From Sorex araneus (Eukaryota > Chordata > Mammalia > Eulipotyphla > Soricidae), in NCBI RefSeq assembly GCF_027595985.1, contig NC_073313.1, forward strand, positions 103,279,552 to 103,343,551: a stretch of 64,000 nt of DNA. The letters are read 5' to 3'. The stretch's first letter is position 1, and each line of letters opens with the position of its first letter. Under the pieces are notes generated by a model, which was not told the origin of the DNA, made no database searches, and was given only the letters and a program-made list of their open reading frames with translations. A program made the position numbers and the translations under genes. Below, in pieces: positions 12,050 through 24,180 of the stretch.

Positions 12050-13276
12050 ATTCAAGAGGGCCCGTGCTCCACCGGGATTCGAACCGGGTGGCCATGCGTT
12101 TGCACGGCTGCTCTGCTGCTGTATACCCAACATCCGGAGCCAGATGGATGACTTCTGAACCCAGCAAGTGCTCCCAGCCATGTCCTCGGATCGTGAACTA
12201 AGCTTTTGCCCCGCGTCGGCTAAGGGGGGAAATATCCTCCCTCCTTGGTTCTCTCCCCTCTGGGAGAAGCGACGCGGCATACACCATCTTATGGACGTTT
12301 AATCAGGTAGGAACTTTTGGCCCGGAAAGGGAAAAAATGTGTTTTGAGCTTGAACAGCGGGACACTTGGGAAGTCGCAGGCTGGGGCTGGCACCAGCTCC
12401 AACCCGCGCTCCGCCGGGATTCGAACTGGGTGGCCATGCGTTGGCACGGCTGCTCTGCTGCTGAACGCCCAACATTCGGAGCCAGATGGATGACTTCTGA
12501 ACCCAGCAAGTGCTCCCAGCCATGTCCCCAGAACAGCAATGCACTGGGACTGTGAGCTGTGCTATGCGATTTCTGGCAGAATTTTCCCTGGACTTTATAT
12601 AGAAATCCAAAACCGCGCGGACGAGGCAGCGTCCACGCGACTGAACATTTATAATTGTTAGCAATGTGAAATGGTTCCTTTTGAACAGGTCTGGCTTGGG
12701 GGGAAAACTCCAAATAATAACAGTAAGTTTTTGTTGAAATATTGAAGGTTATTAATGTAGCAGCCACCTCTCTGGACTGTGAACTAAGCAAAAGCCCCAC
12801 GCTGGCCGACGCGGCATGGCGTACACCGTACTATGAGGCGCGTGAAGGGGGATGATGGGGAAAAAGAAAAGGGGAAAAGGAAATAAAAAAGAGAAGAGTT
12901 ATGTACTTGTAGCAGTGGGGCTACATATTTCTTCATTTCCAGCAATGTAAAACTAATTATCAAATGCTTCCTTGGTAGTAGGTCTGTCACTCTTAGGTGG
13001 AAACTCTAACAACTGTAGTGAGTTTTATAGTGAAATATGGAATGTAATCAAGGTAAAGAGAAAATGAAGTGAAATTTATTAGTAATACAGTAGGGGGTAG
13101 GGAGTGGGGGCGGGGGGTATAGTGGGGTTTTTGGTGGTGGAATATGGGCACTGGTGAAAGGATGGGTGTTTGAATATTGTATAACTGAGACATAAATCTG
13201 AGAACTTTGTAACTTTCCACATGGTGATTTAATAAAAAGTTAAATAAAAAAATAAAATAAAATAAAATAAAATAAT
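12050..13276 (+). mobile_element. GC-head/L1-tail composite element, two monomers
   Basis: The head is a tandem pair: 'ccgggattcgaac' recurs at 12072 and 12414, a 342-bp period. The first unit has 'accatcttatgg' at 12282-12293, which contains the YY1 core CCATCTT. Each unit also has a B-box-like 'gggattcgaac' in reverse. The 3' end 'tgtaactttccacatggtga' and an (AAAAT)n tail are the L1-like end. The start is set from the first head words, because target repeats are not clear. Confidence 0.7.
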
Positions 13277-13700
13277 TCAATAAAGCATGGAGAATAAATA
13301 GGCAGTTTAGGCCTTCAAGGAAATAGCAGATCCCTTTTAACCACATATTTATTGGACTCAAAAAGTTTATAAATAACCAAGCATGTTGTTAATCTGTGAC
13401 AAGTACAGCAGGCAATCAGGAATATAGGAATCCTGTTTGGCCTCACACAAATAATAACCTAAAAAACAAAATTCAGCCTGATAGTTGGGTCTTATTAAAA
13501 ATTTGAAAGTCTGTATCCCCTCCAGATCAACTGTTGCCTAAGTAGAAGAGACCTTACCAAGTTATTCTGATCAGTCCCATGGCTGTGAAACTTAATATAA
13601 TTTCTATTTAGGTTCATCTTTCCAGATAAAATCAGTTCCATCTACACCAAGCAGTGAGGAGATTCTGACAGAGAACAAGTCAACCTATTCCTATGAACCC
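13277..13700. other. Unassigned intergenic DNA
   Basis: No gene or identifiable repeat is visible. Confidence 0.45.
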
Positions 13701-13860
13701 AGGGCTAGAGAGATAGAACAGCGACTAGGACATTTGCCTTGCATGTGACTGACCTGTGTTCTATTCCCAGAACCACATATGATCCCCTAAGCCCCACCAG
13801 GAGTGATCCCTCTGCTCAGATCCAGGAGTGAGCACTGAGTAATGCTGGATGTGGCCCACA
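13701..13860 (+). mobile_element. SOR SINE, older copy
   Basis: The degraded SOR body ('agggctagagagatag' to 'ctggatgtggccca') has its 3' end interrupted by the small L1 insertion that follows. Confidence 0.75.
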
Positions 13861-13958
13861 TTTTTTTTTATTTTATTGAATCACTGTGAGATAGTTACAA
13901 GCTTTCATGTTTGGATTACAATCTCACAATGATCAAACACCCATCCCTCCACCAGTGC
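13861..13958 (-). mobile_element. Very short 5'-truncated L1 insertion
   Basis: Only the last ~90 bp of an L1 3' UTR plus poly(T) are present. The insertion is framed by 'atgtggcccaca' at 13849-13860 and 13959-13970, a perfect 12-bp target-site duplication inside the SINE above. Confidence 0.85.
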
Positions 13959-13970
13959 ATGTGGCCCACA

Positions 13971-14617
13971 TTTTTTAAAAATTATAAAATCAAATACAAG
14001 CATCCTAACAAAAATTTATTTCAACTTTTAAAAAAAAATTAAAATGTTTCATTCCACTAGGTTGTATCACGGTATATAATTTTACCTCTAATTTTCATTT
14101 ACTGATTTACATAGCTATCAAAATTGAGCACCTTTTCCTTGTTGGCCACTTGGATGTTCTATTTTTGATTCAGATATTCAAGACTTGTCATTAAAAAGAA
14201 AAACTGGTTGCCTGTTCATCTTGTTTCATAATTATGAATATATTCTCAATATCTTTTCTCAGAAAAAACATTACTATTTTTCCAATTCAGTGGTCCTTAG
14301 AATCTTCTAATTTTAAGAAGCATATTCCTTGTACTTTTTCCTTCTTTTAGATTAGTGGTTTCTGTGTTCTTTAAAGGGAATGTTTAGACCGTGCTCAGGT
14401 TAGTCTCTGAACTAATAACACAGGTTGTTGTGATACTAGGCATGAGTTTTTCTCTGGATGCCCTCGAGTGAAAAAAATCCTTTCTGTTTTCACATCCAGG
14501 TTGCTGAAAAACACTTGAATGCTTGAGGTCCTCGGTTTGGTGCTGGAACTGCAAGAAAAAAACAGGTTGTTGATGAAATTCATTTTCTTGTGCTCACAGA
14601 GTCAAAGTTCCTGCTTC
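13971..14617. other. Unassigned intergenic DNA
   Basis: AT-rich sequence without a recognisable gene or repeat. Confidence 0.45.
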
Positions 14618-14738
14618 CTGTAAACACCACATATAGTCCTCTGAGCATTTCAGGAGTAATCTCTGAGCACCGAGCCCTAAGAATGTGCTTACCATCACTG
14701 GGTGCTGCCCCAACTCCCCCAAATATATAAATAAAGAA
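14618..14738 (+). mobile_element. SOR SINE, 5'-truncated fragment
   Basis: The body half of the SINE ('catttcaggagtaatctctg' to 'cactgggtgctg') is present without the tRNA-like head. Confidence 0.6.
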
Positions 14739-15083
14739 ATAACCTAAGTTGTTTACTAGGATTACTTGGATATTCCTGAATCCCTAATTTTGCCTTACAA
14801 AATTGGTTGTATTGCTGATTCTCTTTAGCCTTGTAGAATTTAAATAGTTGCTTTGTACTTGTTTCTTTGCTTTCCTACTCTAGCCAAGGATATGCTTAAA
14901 GTTAGCTTATTTCTTAGGGGAAATTTCATAAAGAAATGATGATCACACCCCATTGCAGTTAATCTCTTTATTTTCCCCCAGGGAACTTGAACATTCATGT
15001 CCCAGACACTTGGGAAATGTGGGCTCAAGTTTTCTTAGAGGTCTCTAAGCTCTAAATGGTGTTTTTGTTTTTGTTTTTCCTCT
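14739..15083. other. Unassigned intergenic DNA
   Basis: No gene is seen. A TTTTTG-type tract occurs at about 15060-15078. Confidence 0.45.
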
Positions 15084-15096
15084 ATGACATACAATG

Positions 15097-15752
15097 GCAG
15101 AGAGTCTCTTGCGCTCCTGCCTGGCTGTCTTTCCTGGGCCTCCTCAAAGGGGATAGGCTCCAGCTTCCCTCCCCACCCTGAGCAGAGATCCCAGTGGCCG
15201 AAGACCTCCGGAGCCTAGCCACAGCCATGCTCAAGACCCCTCTCCACACGTTCGGATAAGTCTCACGCATGAAGGAACTGGAGGAGGAACCCAGGTGTGT
15301 GGGACCCAGGGCTGAGACCTCCAAGGCTGCTCAGATTAGGATTGGGCCTCCTCCGCCCAGATTTCCCATCTCCCAGTAGCTAGGCAGTCACACCCAGGGA
15401 CTACCTCTTGCACCATGTAATCCTGTCAATGGCCAGCATCCAGAGACTTAAAAGCCAGCTCCCGAAAGTGCACGGCCGCTTCTTGGCCTCGCGATATATT
15501 ATAGCCTACTTCTTTCTCTGGGAGAACCTGGCAAACTACTGGGAGTTTCCTGCCCACATGGGGGAGCCTGGCAAGGTCCCCATGATGTATTAATGTGCCA
15601 AAACCAGTAACAAGCTGGGTCTCATTCCTCTGACCCTGAAAGAGCCTCCAGTATGGCATTGTTGGAAGGACAACTAGAGAGGCTTCTAAAATCTCAGGGC
15701 TTGGACGAATGGAGATGTTACTGAGACCGCTCGAGAAATTCGACGATAAACG

Positions 15753-15794
<42 letters not shown>

Positions 15795-15799
15795 CATTG
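15097..15799 (+). mobile_element. Long SOR-related retroelement with (GAT)n tail
   Basis: This is the clearest full-length long copy, 703 bp, flanked by the perfect 13-bp repeat 'atgacatacaatg' at 15084-15096 and 15800-15812. The body has 'taggcagtcacacccagg', 'cctgaccctgaaagagcc' and 'ctcagggcttgg'. The tail is about 13 GAT triplets (15754-15794) where other copies read 'gatgacagtgatacagtg'. There is no poly(A). The minus-strand frame at 15426-15806, with a run of Ser, is this microsatellite. Confidence 0.9.
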
Positions 15800-16065
15800 A
15801 TGACATACAATGTGAAAAAGCGGGAGAATTAGCAAGACTCGTCTCACTGTATTTCCTTTAATATAACTTGTCCTTTTAAGTCATGTATACCTTAGTTTCT
15901 TTCTATGCCTCCAGACAACTTCATAATTTCTTTTTATCAAGCATCAAGAGAGGAATTACCTTGATACCAACAAAGCCTGTTTGATACTAGCTCCTCCACT
16001 GTAGCATAAAGTGAAACTCTGTTGTATAACTTTCAAGTTCGTAATTGTTACATTTAAAATGTAAG

Positions 16066-16316
16066 GACTGGAGCGATAGCACAGTGGGTAGGGTGTTTGT
16101 TTGCATGCTGCGGAGCCGGATTTGATTCCTTCATCTCTCTTGGAGAGCCCAGCAAGCTGATGAGAGTATCCCTCCCACATAAGCAGAGCCTGGCAAGCTA
16201 CCTGTGGCATATTCAATATGCCAAAAACAGTAACAACAAGTCTTACAATGGAGACGTTACTAGTGGCCACTCGAGCAAATCGATGAACAACGGGATGACA
16301 GTGCTACAGTGCAGTG
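16066..16316 (+). mobile_element. SOR SINE, variant with GACAGT-type tail
   Basis: A complete 251-bp copy with tRNA-like head, alternative body and end 'gctacagtgcagtg', without poly(A). The target-site duplication 'ttaaaatgtaag' at 16054-16065 and 16317-16328 is perfect. Confidence 0.9.
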
Positions 16317-16328
16317 TTAAAATGTAAG

Positions 16329-16584
16329 GGGGTTTGAAGCAACTTCCAGTAGTACAAGGAAGAAAAGAAATTTCTTCTGATTTTGACATGGTATTGAGAG
16401 TTTAGGTCAGTCCCATACTGTTAAGGAGAAAAAGTGTAAAAGCTGTATTAGTCTTGAACATTGTAGTTAAATGCAGTGTTTTTGACACTGGTGCTTTTCT
16501 CTACAGTTTAGTTAATATGATAGCTATCCTTCTAGTTCCTCTAGTTTCACTAGTGACCACTTACTTGGATCTGAAACAAATGAA
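16329..16584. other. Unassigned spacer
   Basis: No gene is seen. Confidence 0.4.
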
Positions 16585-16755
16585 AGCTGGAGATATTACA
16601 GCCGATAGGGTGCTCACCCTACATGCATCCAACCCAGTTCTATCACCAATACCCCCTCTGGACCCCGCCTACTCCCCACCCCCTGCCAACAATGATCCCT
16701 GATTGCAGAGCCAGGAGCATATACCATGAGCAATACAATGTGTGGACCAAAATGA
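16585..16755 (+). mobile_element. SOR SINE, old degraded copy
   Basis: 'aaagctggagatattacag' and 'gcagagccaggagcata' are the SINE's start and body, with many changes and C-rich insertions between them. Confidence 0.5.
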
Positions 16756-17474
16756 AACCAAAATCCAGCTCTGTAAGGGCAGTCCCAGAGTCCGGAGTAC
16801 AGTGATGGGGAGGGCTGGACATAGAAGGAAGTGGGGAGGGTGGCGGTTCTCATGGGTGTGGAACCACCTGTACCCTACAAGTTAAAAGATTTGGGGACAA
16901 TTTGGTAAATACATTTAATTGGAATTTCCTTTACTAGTAACAAAGATAGAATACTGTTTTTATTGAAGATTCAGATCACAAACACTCAAATCACAAACAC
17001 ACACAAGTACACAGTGTTCAAATTAAAATGTTCTCACATTATATTTACTGAACATTTTAAATATACATCTTTTTGCTAGCATTTTCACTCTGAGTGTTGT
17101 TACATAAAACCTGTACAGAGGATTAATGTTTAAAAAGGCTAGGTTCCAGACATTCTAAGTACACTATGATTTAAATCTCACAACATTCTTGTGAATTAGA
17201 TGCTCCACTCCACTTTTTCAAGAAAGAATCAGAGAATTTGGGCAATTTGGTCAATATCAAACAACTAGGAAGCAGGAGAATGAGAAATCAATTTCACACT
17301 AGTCTAACTAACAGCTAGCTTTGGAGGTTAGTAGAAAAGCTAGAAGCAAATTATAGATAAAAAAAACACTTTATTTTCAGTATCAGTCTTCTTTGACCCT
17401 TTGGGAAAGAAAGTAGAAGATCCCTAACCAAGGAGAAATAATTAGGTATACATTCCAACCATTCTCCAAAATCA
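16756..17474. other. Unassigned intergenic DNA
   Basis: AT-rich sequence without a recognisable gene or repeat. Confidence 0.45.
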
Positions 17475-17486
17475 AGATTAGTTTGA

Positions 17487-17659
17487 GTGGCTGGAGCAAT
17501 AGCACAGCGGGTAGGGCATTTGCCTTGCACACGGCCGACCCAGGTTCGATTCTCAGCATCCCATATGGTCCCCTGAGCACCGCCAGGAGTAATTCCTGAA
17601 TACAGAGCCAGGAGTAACCCCTGTGGATTGCCAGGTGTGACCCAAAAAGCAAAAAAGAA
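17487..17659 (+). mobile_element. SOR SINE
   Basis: A complete copy with box B 'ggttcgattct' and an A-rich tail. The perfect target-site duplication 'agattagtttga' lies at 17475-17486 and 17660-17671. Confidence 0.9.
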
Positions 17660-17671
17660 AGATTAGTTTGA

Positions 17672-18447
17672 AAGAGAAAGAAGCTAGAAAAAAATTATTT
17701 AAATAGCCTAGGGGGTTCCACAAAGCAACTGGGCCTTCCAAAATGCTGTGTCTAGGCACAGAAGAAATTGCACAACTTTAAGCATAATAATAGCAGGTAA
17801 AATATAATATGCTAATATAATACATTAATTATGTTTGTTGTTACATTATCTATAACTAATATACTATTATACTGTTATATAATAATACTTTATACAATTA
17901 TATGTTTATAAAATTTGTATATACTATATTAATCAGTTTACCTCACCACAAAATTAGTTTAACTCACAGGGCACATGTCCTGGCACCCAGTAAATTTATG
18001 TAGAATAGTGAAGCAAGCATTGATATAAAAGAGACAAAAAGTGATTACAGAAAGGAATCAAGTATTGATCATTTACCAAGTCACTCTTGTGGACCTTAAG
18101 CCATTGTTCCAATTTTACTTTGTTACTGACAGGCGCCCTGTTGAAGGGGTTGTAAGAAATTATGTATACAGTTATCAAATAACTCCGCTAACTAAAATGT
18201 AAACTTCTAAACTAAATGTCATATTTTACTATAACAAACAAAAAAGTCATAGCTGAACAATAGCTCAACTTGTGTGAAAAGAGACTTTCTCCTGCACCCA
18301 CTATATAATTCTTCTTGACCACTGGTTCAAATTTTGAAGAATTTAATGTTTGCTTCACATGCTCGGGCTGAGCCTCACTCATGAGAGGCTGTGCAACAGA
18401 TCATCATAAAGAGAAATATATATGCATATATATTTATATATTATATA
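17672..18447. other. Unassigned AT-rich DNA
   Basis: No gene is seen. An AT dinucleotide tract at about 18415-18455 abuts the next element. Confidence 0.45.
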
Positions 18448-18706
18448 TATGCCTCTGGGAGATCCCAGCAAGCTACTGAGAGTATCCTGCCTGCATGGAA
18501 GAGCTGACAAGCTCCCCGTGGCATATTCGATATGCCAAATACAGTAACAATAACAAGTCTCATCCCCTGACCCTGAAAAGAGCCTCCAATCATTGGGAAA
18601 AATGAGTAAGGAGAGGCTGCTAAAATCTCAGGGCTGGGACGAATGGAGACTTTACTGGCGCCCGCTCGAGTAAATCGATGAACAACGGGATGTCAGTGAC
18701 ACGGTG
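18448..18706 (+). mobile_element. SOR-variant/long-form hybrid element, 5'-truncated
   Basis: It opens with the GACAGT-tailed SINE body ('gagatcccagcaagctactg') and continues with words of the long form ('cctgaccctgaaaagagcct', 'gctgctaaaatctcagggct'). It ends in 'gtcagtgacacggtgat'. This links the short and long forms as one family. Confidence 0.7.
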
Positions 18707-19277
18707 ATATTAATGTATAATACATATAGATTGTAATAATTATATTAATATATTAATAGCTCTTATAGTAACATAATATAAGTGACTAAAACATCAACAC
18801 AACCTAGTAATATTGACTCTTTACAGGTTGTTTTAGAAATACAACTCTAAGATCTTCTATCTTACAGTGCTTAACATGTCCTATTTTTGTGTAAATTTGC
18901 AAAATATTCAATGTTTAAGGTACCAAAATTACATAAAGGGACACCAGGCATCTAGGATCTGAATAACTGAATTACAATAAAACCAGCAATAGATTCAAAG
19001 GCTAGGGTGCTGACATATTATAATTTACTTTAAAAATCATCTAGTTAAAATTAAACTATCCACTTCCATTTCAAATATAGTATCATAACTTAAATTCAAA
19101 ATGCTGTGTCACAAGTGAATTGTGTCAGCCCATAATTATATTAAAATCTACACATTTCCCACATTTCCCACATTTTAATATTATAAATGATATACAAATA
19201 TATGCAATGTTATTATAAATTATATATTCATATGATATATAATGACATATTTTTATTTATAGTATATACAATATATA
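18707..19277. other. AT-rich intergenic DNA
   Basis: Strongly AT-rich, with many TATA-type words. No gene is seen. Confidence 0.45.
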
Positions 19278-19290
19278 ATGTATAATAATA

Positions 19291-19536
19291 AATAATATAT
19301 TATATTGCATTGCACTGTAGCACTGTCATCCCGTTGCTCATCGATTTGCTCGAGGAGGCAAAAGTAATGTCTCCATTGTAAGACTTGTTACTGTTTTTTG
19401 CATATCGAATACGCCACAGGTAGCTTGCCAGGCTCTGGCGTTTAGGCAGGATACTCTCAGTAGTTTGCTGGGCTCCCTGAGAACGATGGAGGAATTGAAC
19501 ACGGGTTGGCCACATGCAAGGCAAACGCCCTGCCTG
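19291..19536 (-). mobile_element. SOR SINE, variant with GACAGT-type tail
   Basis: The reverse-oriented copy has its tail 'gcactgtagcactgtcatcc' at the left. The repeat 'atgtataataata' occurs at 19278-19290 and 19537-19549 and probably marks the target site. The AT-rich context weakens that reading. Confidence 0.75.
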
Positions 19537-19596
19537 ATGTATAATAATATAATGTTATATTATATACAAAATATTATACAATATATTATAATATAC

Positions 19597-20629
19597 TGTA
19601 ACTAAAGCAAGCTGAGGGGCACACGCACTCGCGGACTCTCTGGGCAGCTCTGTCTCACCACCTGTGTTCGGTGCTCTGGAACTGCAGTGTGTGGACTGGA
19701 TCAGGATGGCCGGTGGTCAAGGACAGGCAAAGGAAGAACCAGGACCAAGCTGGTTGCTGATTAGTTACCGTTTATTCAATCTTCCATCTTTCTCATCTCC
19801 CGCACTCCCAGCTCCGGCCTCTCTCTGGATCAACTCCAGCCTCTCTCCTTCTCTAACCTCTCCTCCTACTTGTCTCTCCCACCTACCCTTTAGGCTACAC
19901 CCAGCCAGGTAGCAAAATCAACATAAGAAAGCCCTTCCTGAGGGCAGGGCATTCCAAAGCCCTTCCTGACTATTAAGGTTTTTTTCCTTTCCTTAGTCCA
20001 AACACTTATTAACATCTTAATACAAGTTATTTTTGTATGGACATAGCAAGAGATACATTGAGGCTTGCAAGGCAGCTCTCCTGCCAACATCTTGCCACAG
20101 ACTCAGACCACAGCACTCAGGCCAGATTAATCATTCCTCACCCTAGCAGGGTCCAAATCTAGTTATCACTGTTTGGATCATGACAACATTTGTCCATGAT
20201 TGAGCTCTTAACTTAGAGTTAAGCATTAGGCACTTTGGCCAGGCCCATCTCGATGCCAGGGTAGCACACAACTCACCACTTGCCCTGGGTCTGTCTCGTC
20301 CCTCATCGGAACCCTGCTTTTGGGGGTGGTAGGAAGTAAGGGCAGCTGAGGCTTAGGCTGAGAGAACAGATGCCCAGGAGGAAAATATCATGTAGAGTCA
20401 AATGACATAAGGTTACAAAAGCATAGCATTTGCTAAGTCTTCCTGTTTCCATACAAAAAGGACATTGCTCTGAATAAACTATACAAAGGACTCAAGAAGA
20501 AGAGAAAAACAATATTTGCAAGTCTACAGAACACTAAGAAAGATGTTACAAATAAACACAGAGGAGTGGGAGCACTGTAACAGGAGTAACCCAATAAACC
20601 TAAACTACCTGAAGCTATGTTATCCTACA
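19597..20629 (-). mobile_element. ERV solo LTR, copy 1
   Basis: About 1.03 kb, near-identical by eye to 25031-26072, 40497-41531 and, in reverse, 52975-54110. In LTR orientation it begins 'tgtaggataaca' and ends '...ttaca' (TG...CA), with an AATAAA signal complementary to 'gtttattc' at about 19769. No gag, pro, pol or env sequence flanks it, so it is a solo LTR. Its flanks 'atatac' and 'atagta' do not form a clear duplication. Confidence 0.8.
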
Positions 20630-20639
20630 ATAGTATACA

Positions 20640-20815
20640 ATATATTAATTATATTATGCATTCCCCATGGCAGAGCCTGGCAAGATACCCATGGCATATT
20701 CGACATGCCAAAAACAATAACAACAAGTCTCACAGTGGAGATGTTACTGGTGCCCACTCGAGTAAATCGATGAGTAACAGCATGACAGTGACAGTGACAG
20801 TGATATTATAAATTA
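20640..20815 (+). mobile_element. SOR SINE variant, 5'-truncated
   Basis: From about 20662 the body runs 'agcctggcaagataccc' to 'gagtaaatcgatgagtaac' and ends in repeats of 'gacagt'. The head is missing. Confidence 0.75.
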
Positions 20816-21539
20816 CATACATTTTTATATATTTTAGAAGGAAGCCTAGTCATTAAAGTCAGGAGCAGAATGAATCTCACAACACTGCCACCTTTGTTTA
20901 TTGCAATTCTCTTGAAATATCAGAGTTTATTTCCGTGCCACAGTAATTTTCAATCTAGTGTTATTTATAGAAAATTTTTTTAAAAAGAAGTTATATGTAA
21001 CTGAAAGATTACTTTGATTTATATTTAAAAACATGGATATAAGCAAGTGATAGATGATATGCATGAATTATCCATAGTTGATACACCATAATTTATCAAT
21101 TGACTACCCTTTATGAATATTTGTAGTATTTCAATTAATAGCTATTATGTGTTTATATTATCTACTAGTGAGTGCAATTATTCAAATTTCTCTAGGCCAA
21201 TAGTTTTTACCTGGGTCAATTGCCACAGTGATTATAAAGAATAACTAATATTCACATGATGTTAAGTGTAGTATTTCTGGTACTACCCAGTACAAGTAAA
21301 AGTAATCAAATCCCACATGAATTTTTAATGCCATGTGCTCCTTTAACAAGAGCTACTCTTGAGTATATATAAAGGAATAAATTTATGTAACACATGATAT
21401 ATTCTTGTCAAACTTTAGAACTATTTGAACCAGTTTACACTTCCCCAAAAGTTAATTGCTCAAAACCCAGTAGTTGACCCCAATTTGCCGCCCACGAATG
21501 GCTCCTGTGGTTCCTGAACAGCCATGTCAATAATCAAAT
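20816..21539. other. Unassigned AT-rich intergenic DNA
   Basis: No gene or clear repeat is visible. Confidence 0.45.
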
Positions 21540-22052
21540 GCCAACAATTAGATCAAAAAGAATAAATAGATAAATATACGCAAACAACAAAGACTGAGTG
21601 ATGAAGAAATAGAAAATATGAACAAACCATAAATGATTAAAAGTGGTTGTATTAATAATAAAAATTTCCAACAAAGAAAAGCCAAATATCAGATGGCTTC
21701 ATTGGTAAATTATGCCAAGCACCCAAAGAAGTAATATCAGTACTTCTCAACTTTTTCCAAAGAAATATTAAGAAAGAGAACTTTCAATTTAATTTTAGGA
21801 GACCAACAGTACCTTGATATCAAAGAAAAGTACATAAGAAAGAAAATTATTGGCCAACATTCCTGTTGTACAAACATGCAAAAATCATATACAATGTATT
21901 AATGAAGCAAATTGTGTGATTCATTCCTGAAGATAGCGATGGTTCATTATATGCAAATCAATAAATTTCATACATTATATAAATACATCATATTAATATA
22001 ATCATATATAAAAGTCATTTATATTAAAAGCAATATATTAATATATTTATAT

Positions 22053-22185
22053 CTGTCACTGTCACTGTCATCCAGTTGCTCATCGATTTGTTTGAGCTGG
22101 CACCAGTAACGTCTCTCATTGAGAGACTTATTGTTACTGTTTTTGGCATATCCAATATGCACGGGTAGCTTGCCAGGCTCTGCCA
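22053..22185 (-). mobile_element. SOR SINE variant, 5'-truncated
   Basis: A reverse copy with a GTCACT tail at the left. The target repeat 'atatatttatat' is at 22041-22052 and 22186-22197. It was inserted in the ancient L1. Confidence 0.75.
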
Positions 22186-22235
22186 TATATTTATATATTT
22201 ATATTAATAGTAATTTATGTTAAAAGTAATCATCA

Positions 22236-22566
22236 ATGACCAAGATCCAGAGACTATAAAACCAAGCTCCTGGAAGCGACATTTTATAGCCTAGTTTTCC
22301 CTCTCAGAGAACCTGGCAAGCTACCAAGAGTTTCCTGCCCACACAGGAGAGCCTGGCAAGCTGCCTGTACTATATTCATATGCCAAAAACAGTAACAATG
22401 ATGGGTCTCATTCCCCTGACCCTGAAAGAGCCTCCAATGTGGCACCATTGGGAAGGATGACTAAAGAGAGGCTGCTAAAATCTCAGGGCTAGGACAAATG
22501 GAGATGTTACTGGGCCCGCTTGAGCAAATCAACGATCAACGGGATGACAGTGATACAGTGATAAAA
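22236..22566 (+). mobile_element. Long SOR-related element, 5'-truncated
   Basis: It starts within the long body ('caagatccagagactataa'), includes 'cctgaccctgaaagagcctc' and ends 'gggatgacagtgatacagtg', without poly(A). Confidence 0.75.
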
Positions 22567-22651
22567 GTCATATTATCACATCAACTGGGACAAAGCATTA
22601 CACAAAATTCATCACCTTTTAATTATTAAAATAAAAACACTATCATCTAGG

Positions 22652-22790
22652 CTGGAGAGATAGTACAGGAGTTTAGACACTTGTCTTGAATGATCTTGAG
22701 CACCTCATATTGTCCCCCAAACCCCACCAGGAACGATCACTGAACATAGAGTCAGGAGCAAGGTCTGAGAACTACCTGGTGGATCTCCCC
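22652..22790 (+). mobile_element. SOR SINE, old copy
   Basis: 'gctggagagatagtacag' to 'agtcaggagcaaggtctgag' is a diverged SOR body, inserted in the ancient L1. Confidence 0.6.
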
Positions 22791-22975
22791 ACATGCAAAA
22801 ACTATCAACAAATTAGACATAGAAGAATGTCCCTTCATATAATAGTTCATGTGGAAAAAGCTCATAGCAAACATCACACTCAGTAGTGAAAGGTTGAAAA
22901 ACTCATGAAGGTCATAAACAACAAGTAAAAGTTTCCACTATCGCCACTTTTGTTCAGTATAATACTGGAAGGTTT

Positions 22976-23122
22976 GAGCCCAAGGAGATGGTACAGCAGG
23001 TAGAAAATTTGCCTTACAAATGGGTGTTCAAATCCTAATCCACTGATTTCCTCCCGGTGATCCTTGAGCAGTGAGTCAGAAGTAAGCCTTAAGCAGTGAT
23101 GAGTGTGGTCTAAAAACCAAAG
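22976..23122 (+). mobile_element. SOR SINE, old copy
   Basis: 'gagatggtacagcaggtag' and 'gtgagtcagaagtaagcc' place it in the SOR family. It is diverged. Confidence 0.6.
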
Positions 23123-23247
23123 AAAACATAAACACTGGAATTCCTGAGTAGAGCAATCTAACAAGGAAAATAAATAAAAGGCATATCAGTAGAAAAAAAG
23201 AATTCAAAATGACATGCTGTTATTCATAGAAACATGAAAGACCGCAT

Positions 23248-23410
23248 GAGGAGCTGGAGAGGTCATACAGAAGTTCAGGCACTTACATTTGCATGCACCT
23301 ATGGCTCCAATTCTGGCATATGTTCCCCTGAGCATAGCCAGGTATGACCACTGGCACAGAACCAGGGGGAACCTCTGAGCGCCTTCAGGTATGGCTTCAA
23401 AACAAAACAA
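23248..23410 (+). mobile_element. SOR SINE, old copy
   Basis: 'gagctggagaggtcatacag' to 'ttcaggtatggcttcaaaac', followed by an AAAAC-type tail. Confidence 0.6.
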
Positions 23411-23502
23411 AACAAAAAGGAGAAAGACTCCATGAAATAAAACATTCGAAGTAATAAATAGATTAATTTTATAGGATACAAAACAATGTATAAAATCATT
23501 TT

Positions 23503-23645
23503 GTAAGGGTTGGGAGATATTACAGAGATTAGGATTGACTTGGTTGTATTTCTCATACCACATGGCTTTCTGAGCACCACCAGGTGTAACTCTGAAGCTC
23601 ACTGAGCACTATTAGAGTGCTCCTATTGGTCTTTGGCACTGGAAG
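23503..23645 (+). mobile_element. SOR SINE, old copy
   Basis: A diverged copy recognised by 'ttgggagatattacagag' and 'tctgagcaccaccaggtg'. Confidence 0.5.
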
Positions 23646-23654
23646 TCACAAGTA

Positions 23655-24180
23655 GTACCACATCCACTTCCTCATTTTATTGAATCACATTGGGATGCAC
23701 AATTACAACGCTGCTCATGATCAGGTTTTCAGTCATACAGTGTTTCAATACCCACCTGTTCCTACATTCCTCCACCTGTGTACATATCCCACAAGCAATG
23801 TTCCTAGTTTCCCTCCCAACTAGACTGCCTCTGCGGCAGGCACTTCCCCCATTCCCACCCACTTTGGGCATCATTGTTTGCAACACAGGTACTGAGAGGT
23901 TATCATGTTTGTTCCTTTACCTACTTTCAGCACGCAATTCTTATCCATAGTGATAATTTCCAACTATCACTGCCACTTGCCTCTATCCCAGCTGCCTTTC
24001 CCCACAGCAGCTGAGGCAGGCTTCCAATCATGGGCCAATCCAACAGGCCTGGATTTCTACTGTCCTTGACAGTCTCATATTATATTTTTTATATCCCACA
24101 ATGAGTGCAATCAACTATGTCCGTCCCTCTCCTTCTGAATCATTTTACTCAGCATGATTCTTTCCAAGTAGATCCATTTA
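23655..24180 (-). mobile_element. L1 3' end, part 1 of a split element
   Basis: The minus-strand L1 3' UTR and end of ORF2 continue at 24882-25030 and 26073-26375, after two later insertions are removed. The order matches 60905-61900 in the young L1. Confidence 0.75.

Larger units (their letters stand above)
21540..23502 (+). mobile_element. Ancient L1 ORF2 region, interrupted by SINEs
   Basis: Segments 21540-22040, 22567-22650, 22791-22975, 23123-23247 and 23411-23502 read, with many stops, like the L1 reverse transcriptase region. Examples are 'ggcttcattggtaaatt', 'tattggccaacattcctg', and 'ggacaaagcattacacaaaa'. SINEs split it. The same ancient element probably resumes at 26430. It encodes no usable protein. 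Confidence 0.6.

Noticed and set aside
12064..12480. tRNA gene suggested by B-box words in reverse ('gggattcgaac')
   Set aside because: No A box at the right distance and no cloverleaf can be drawn by eye. The words are part of a repeated retroelement head.
15426..15806. 126-residue frame with a poly-Ser run
   Set aside because: The Ser run is the (GAT)n tail of a retroelement read in reverse.
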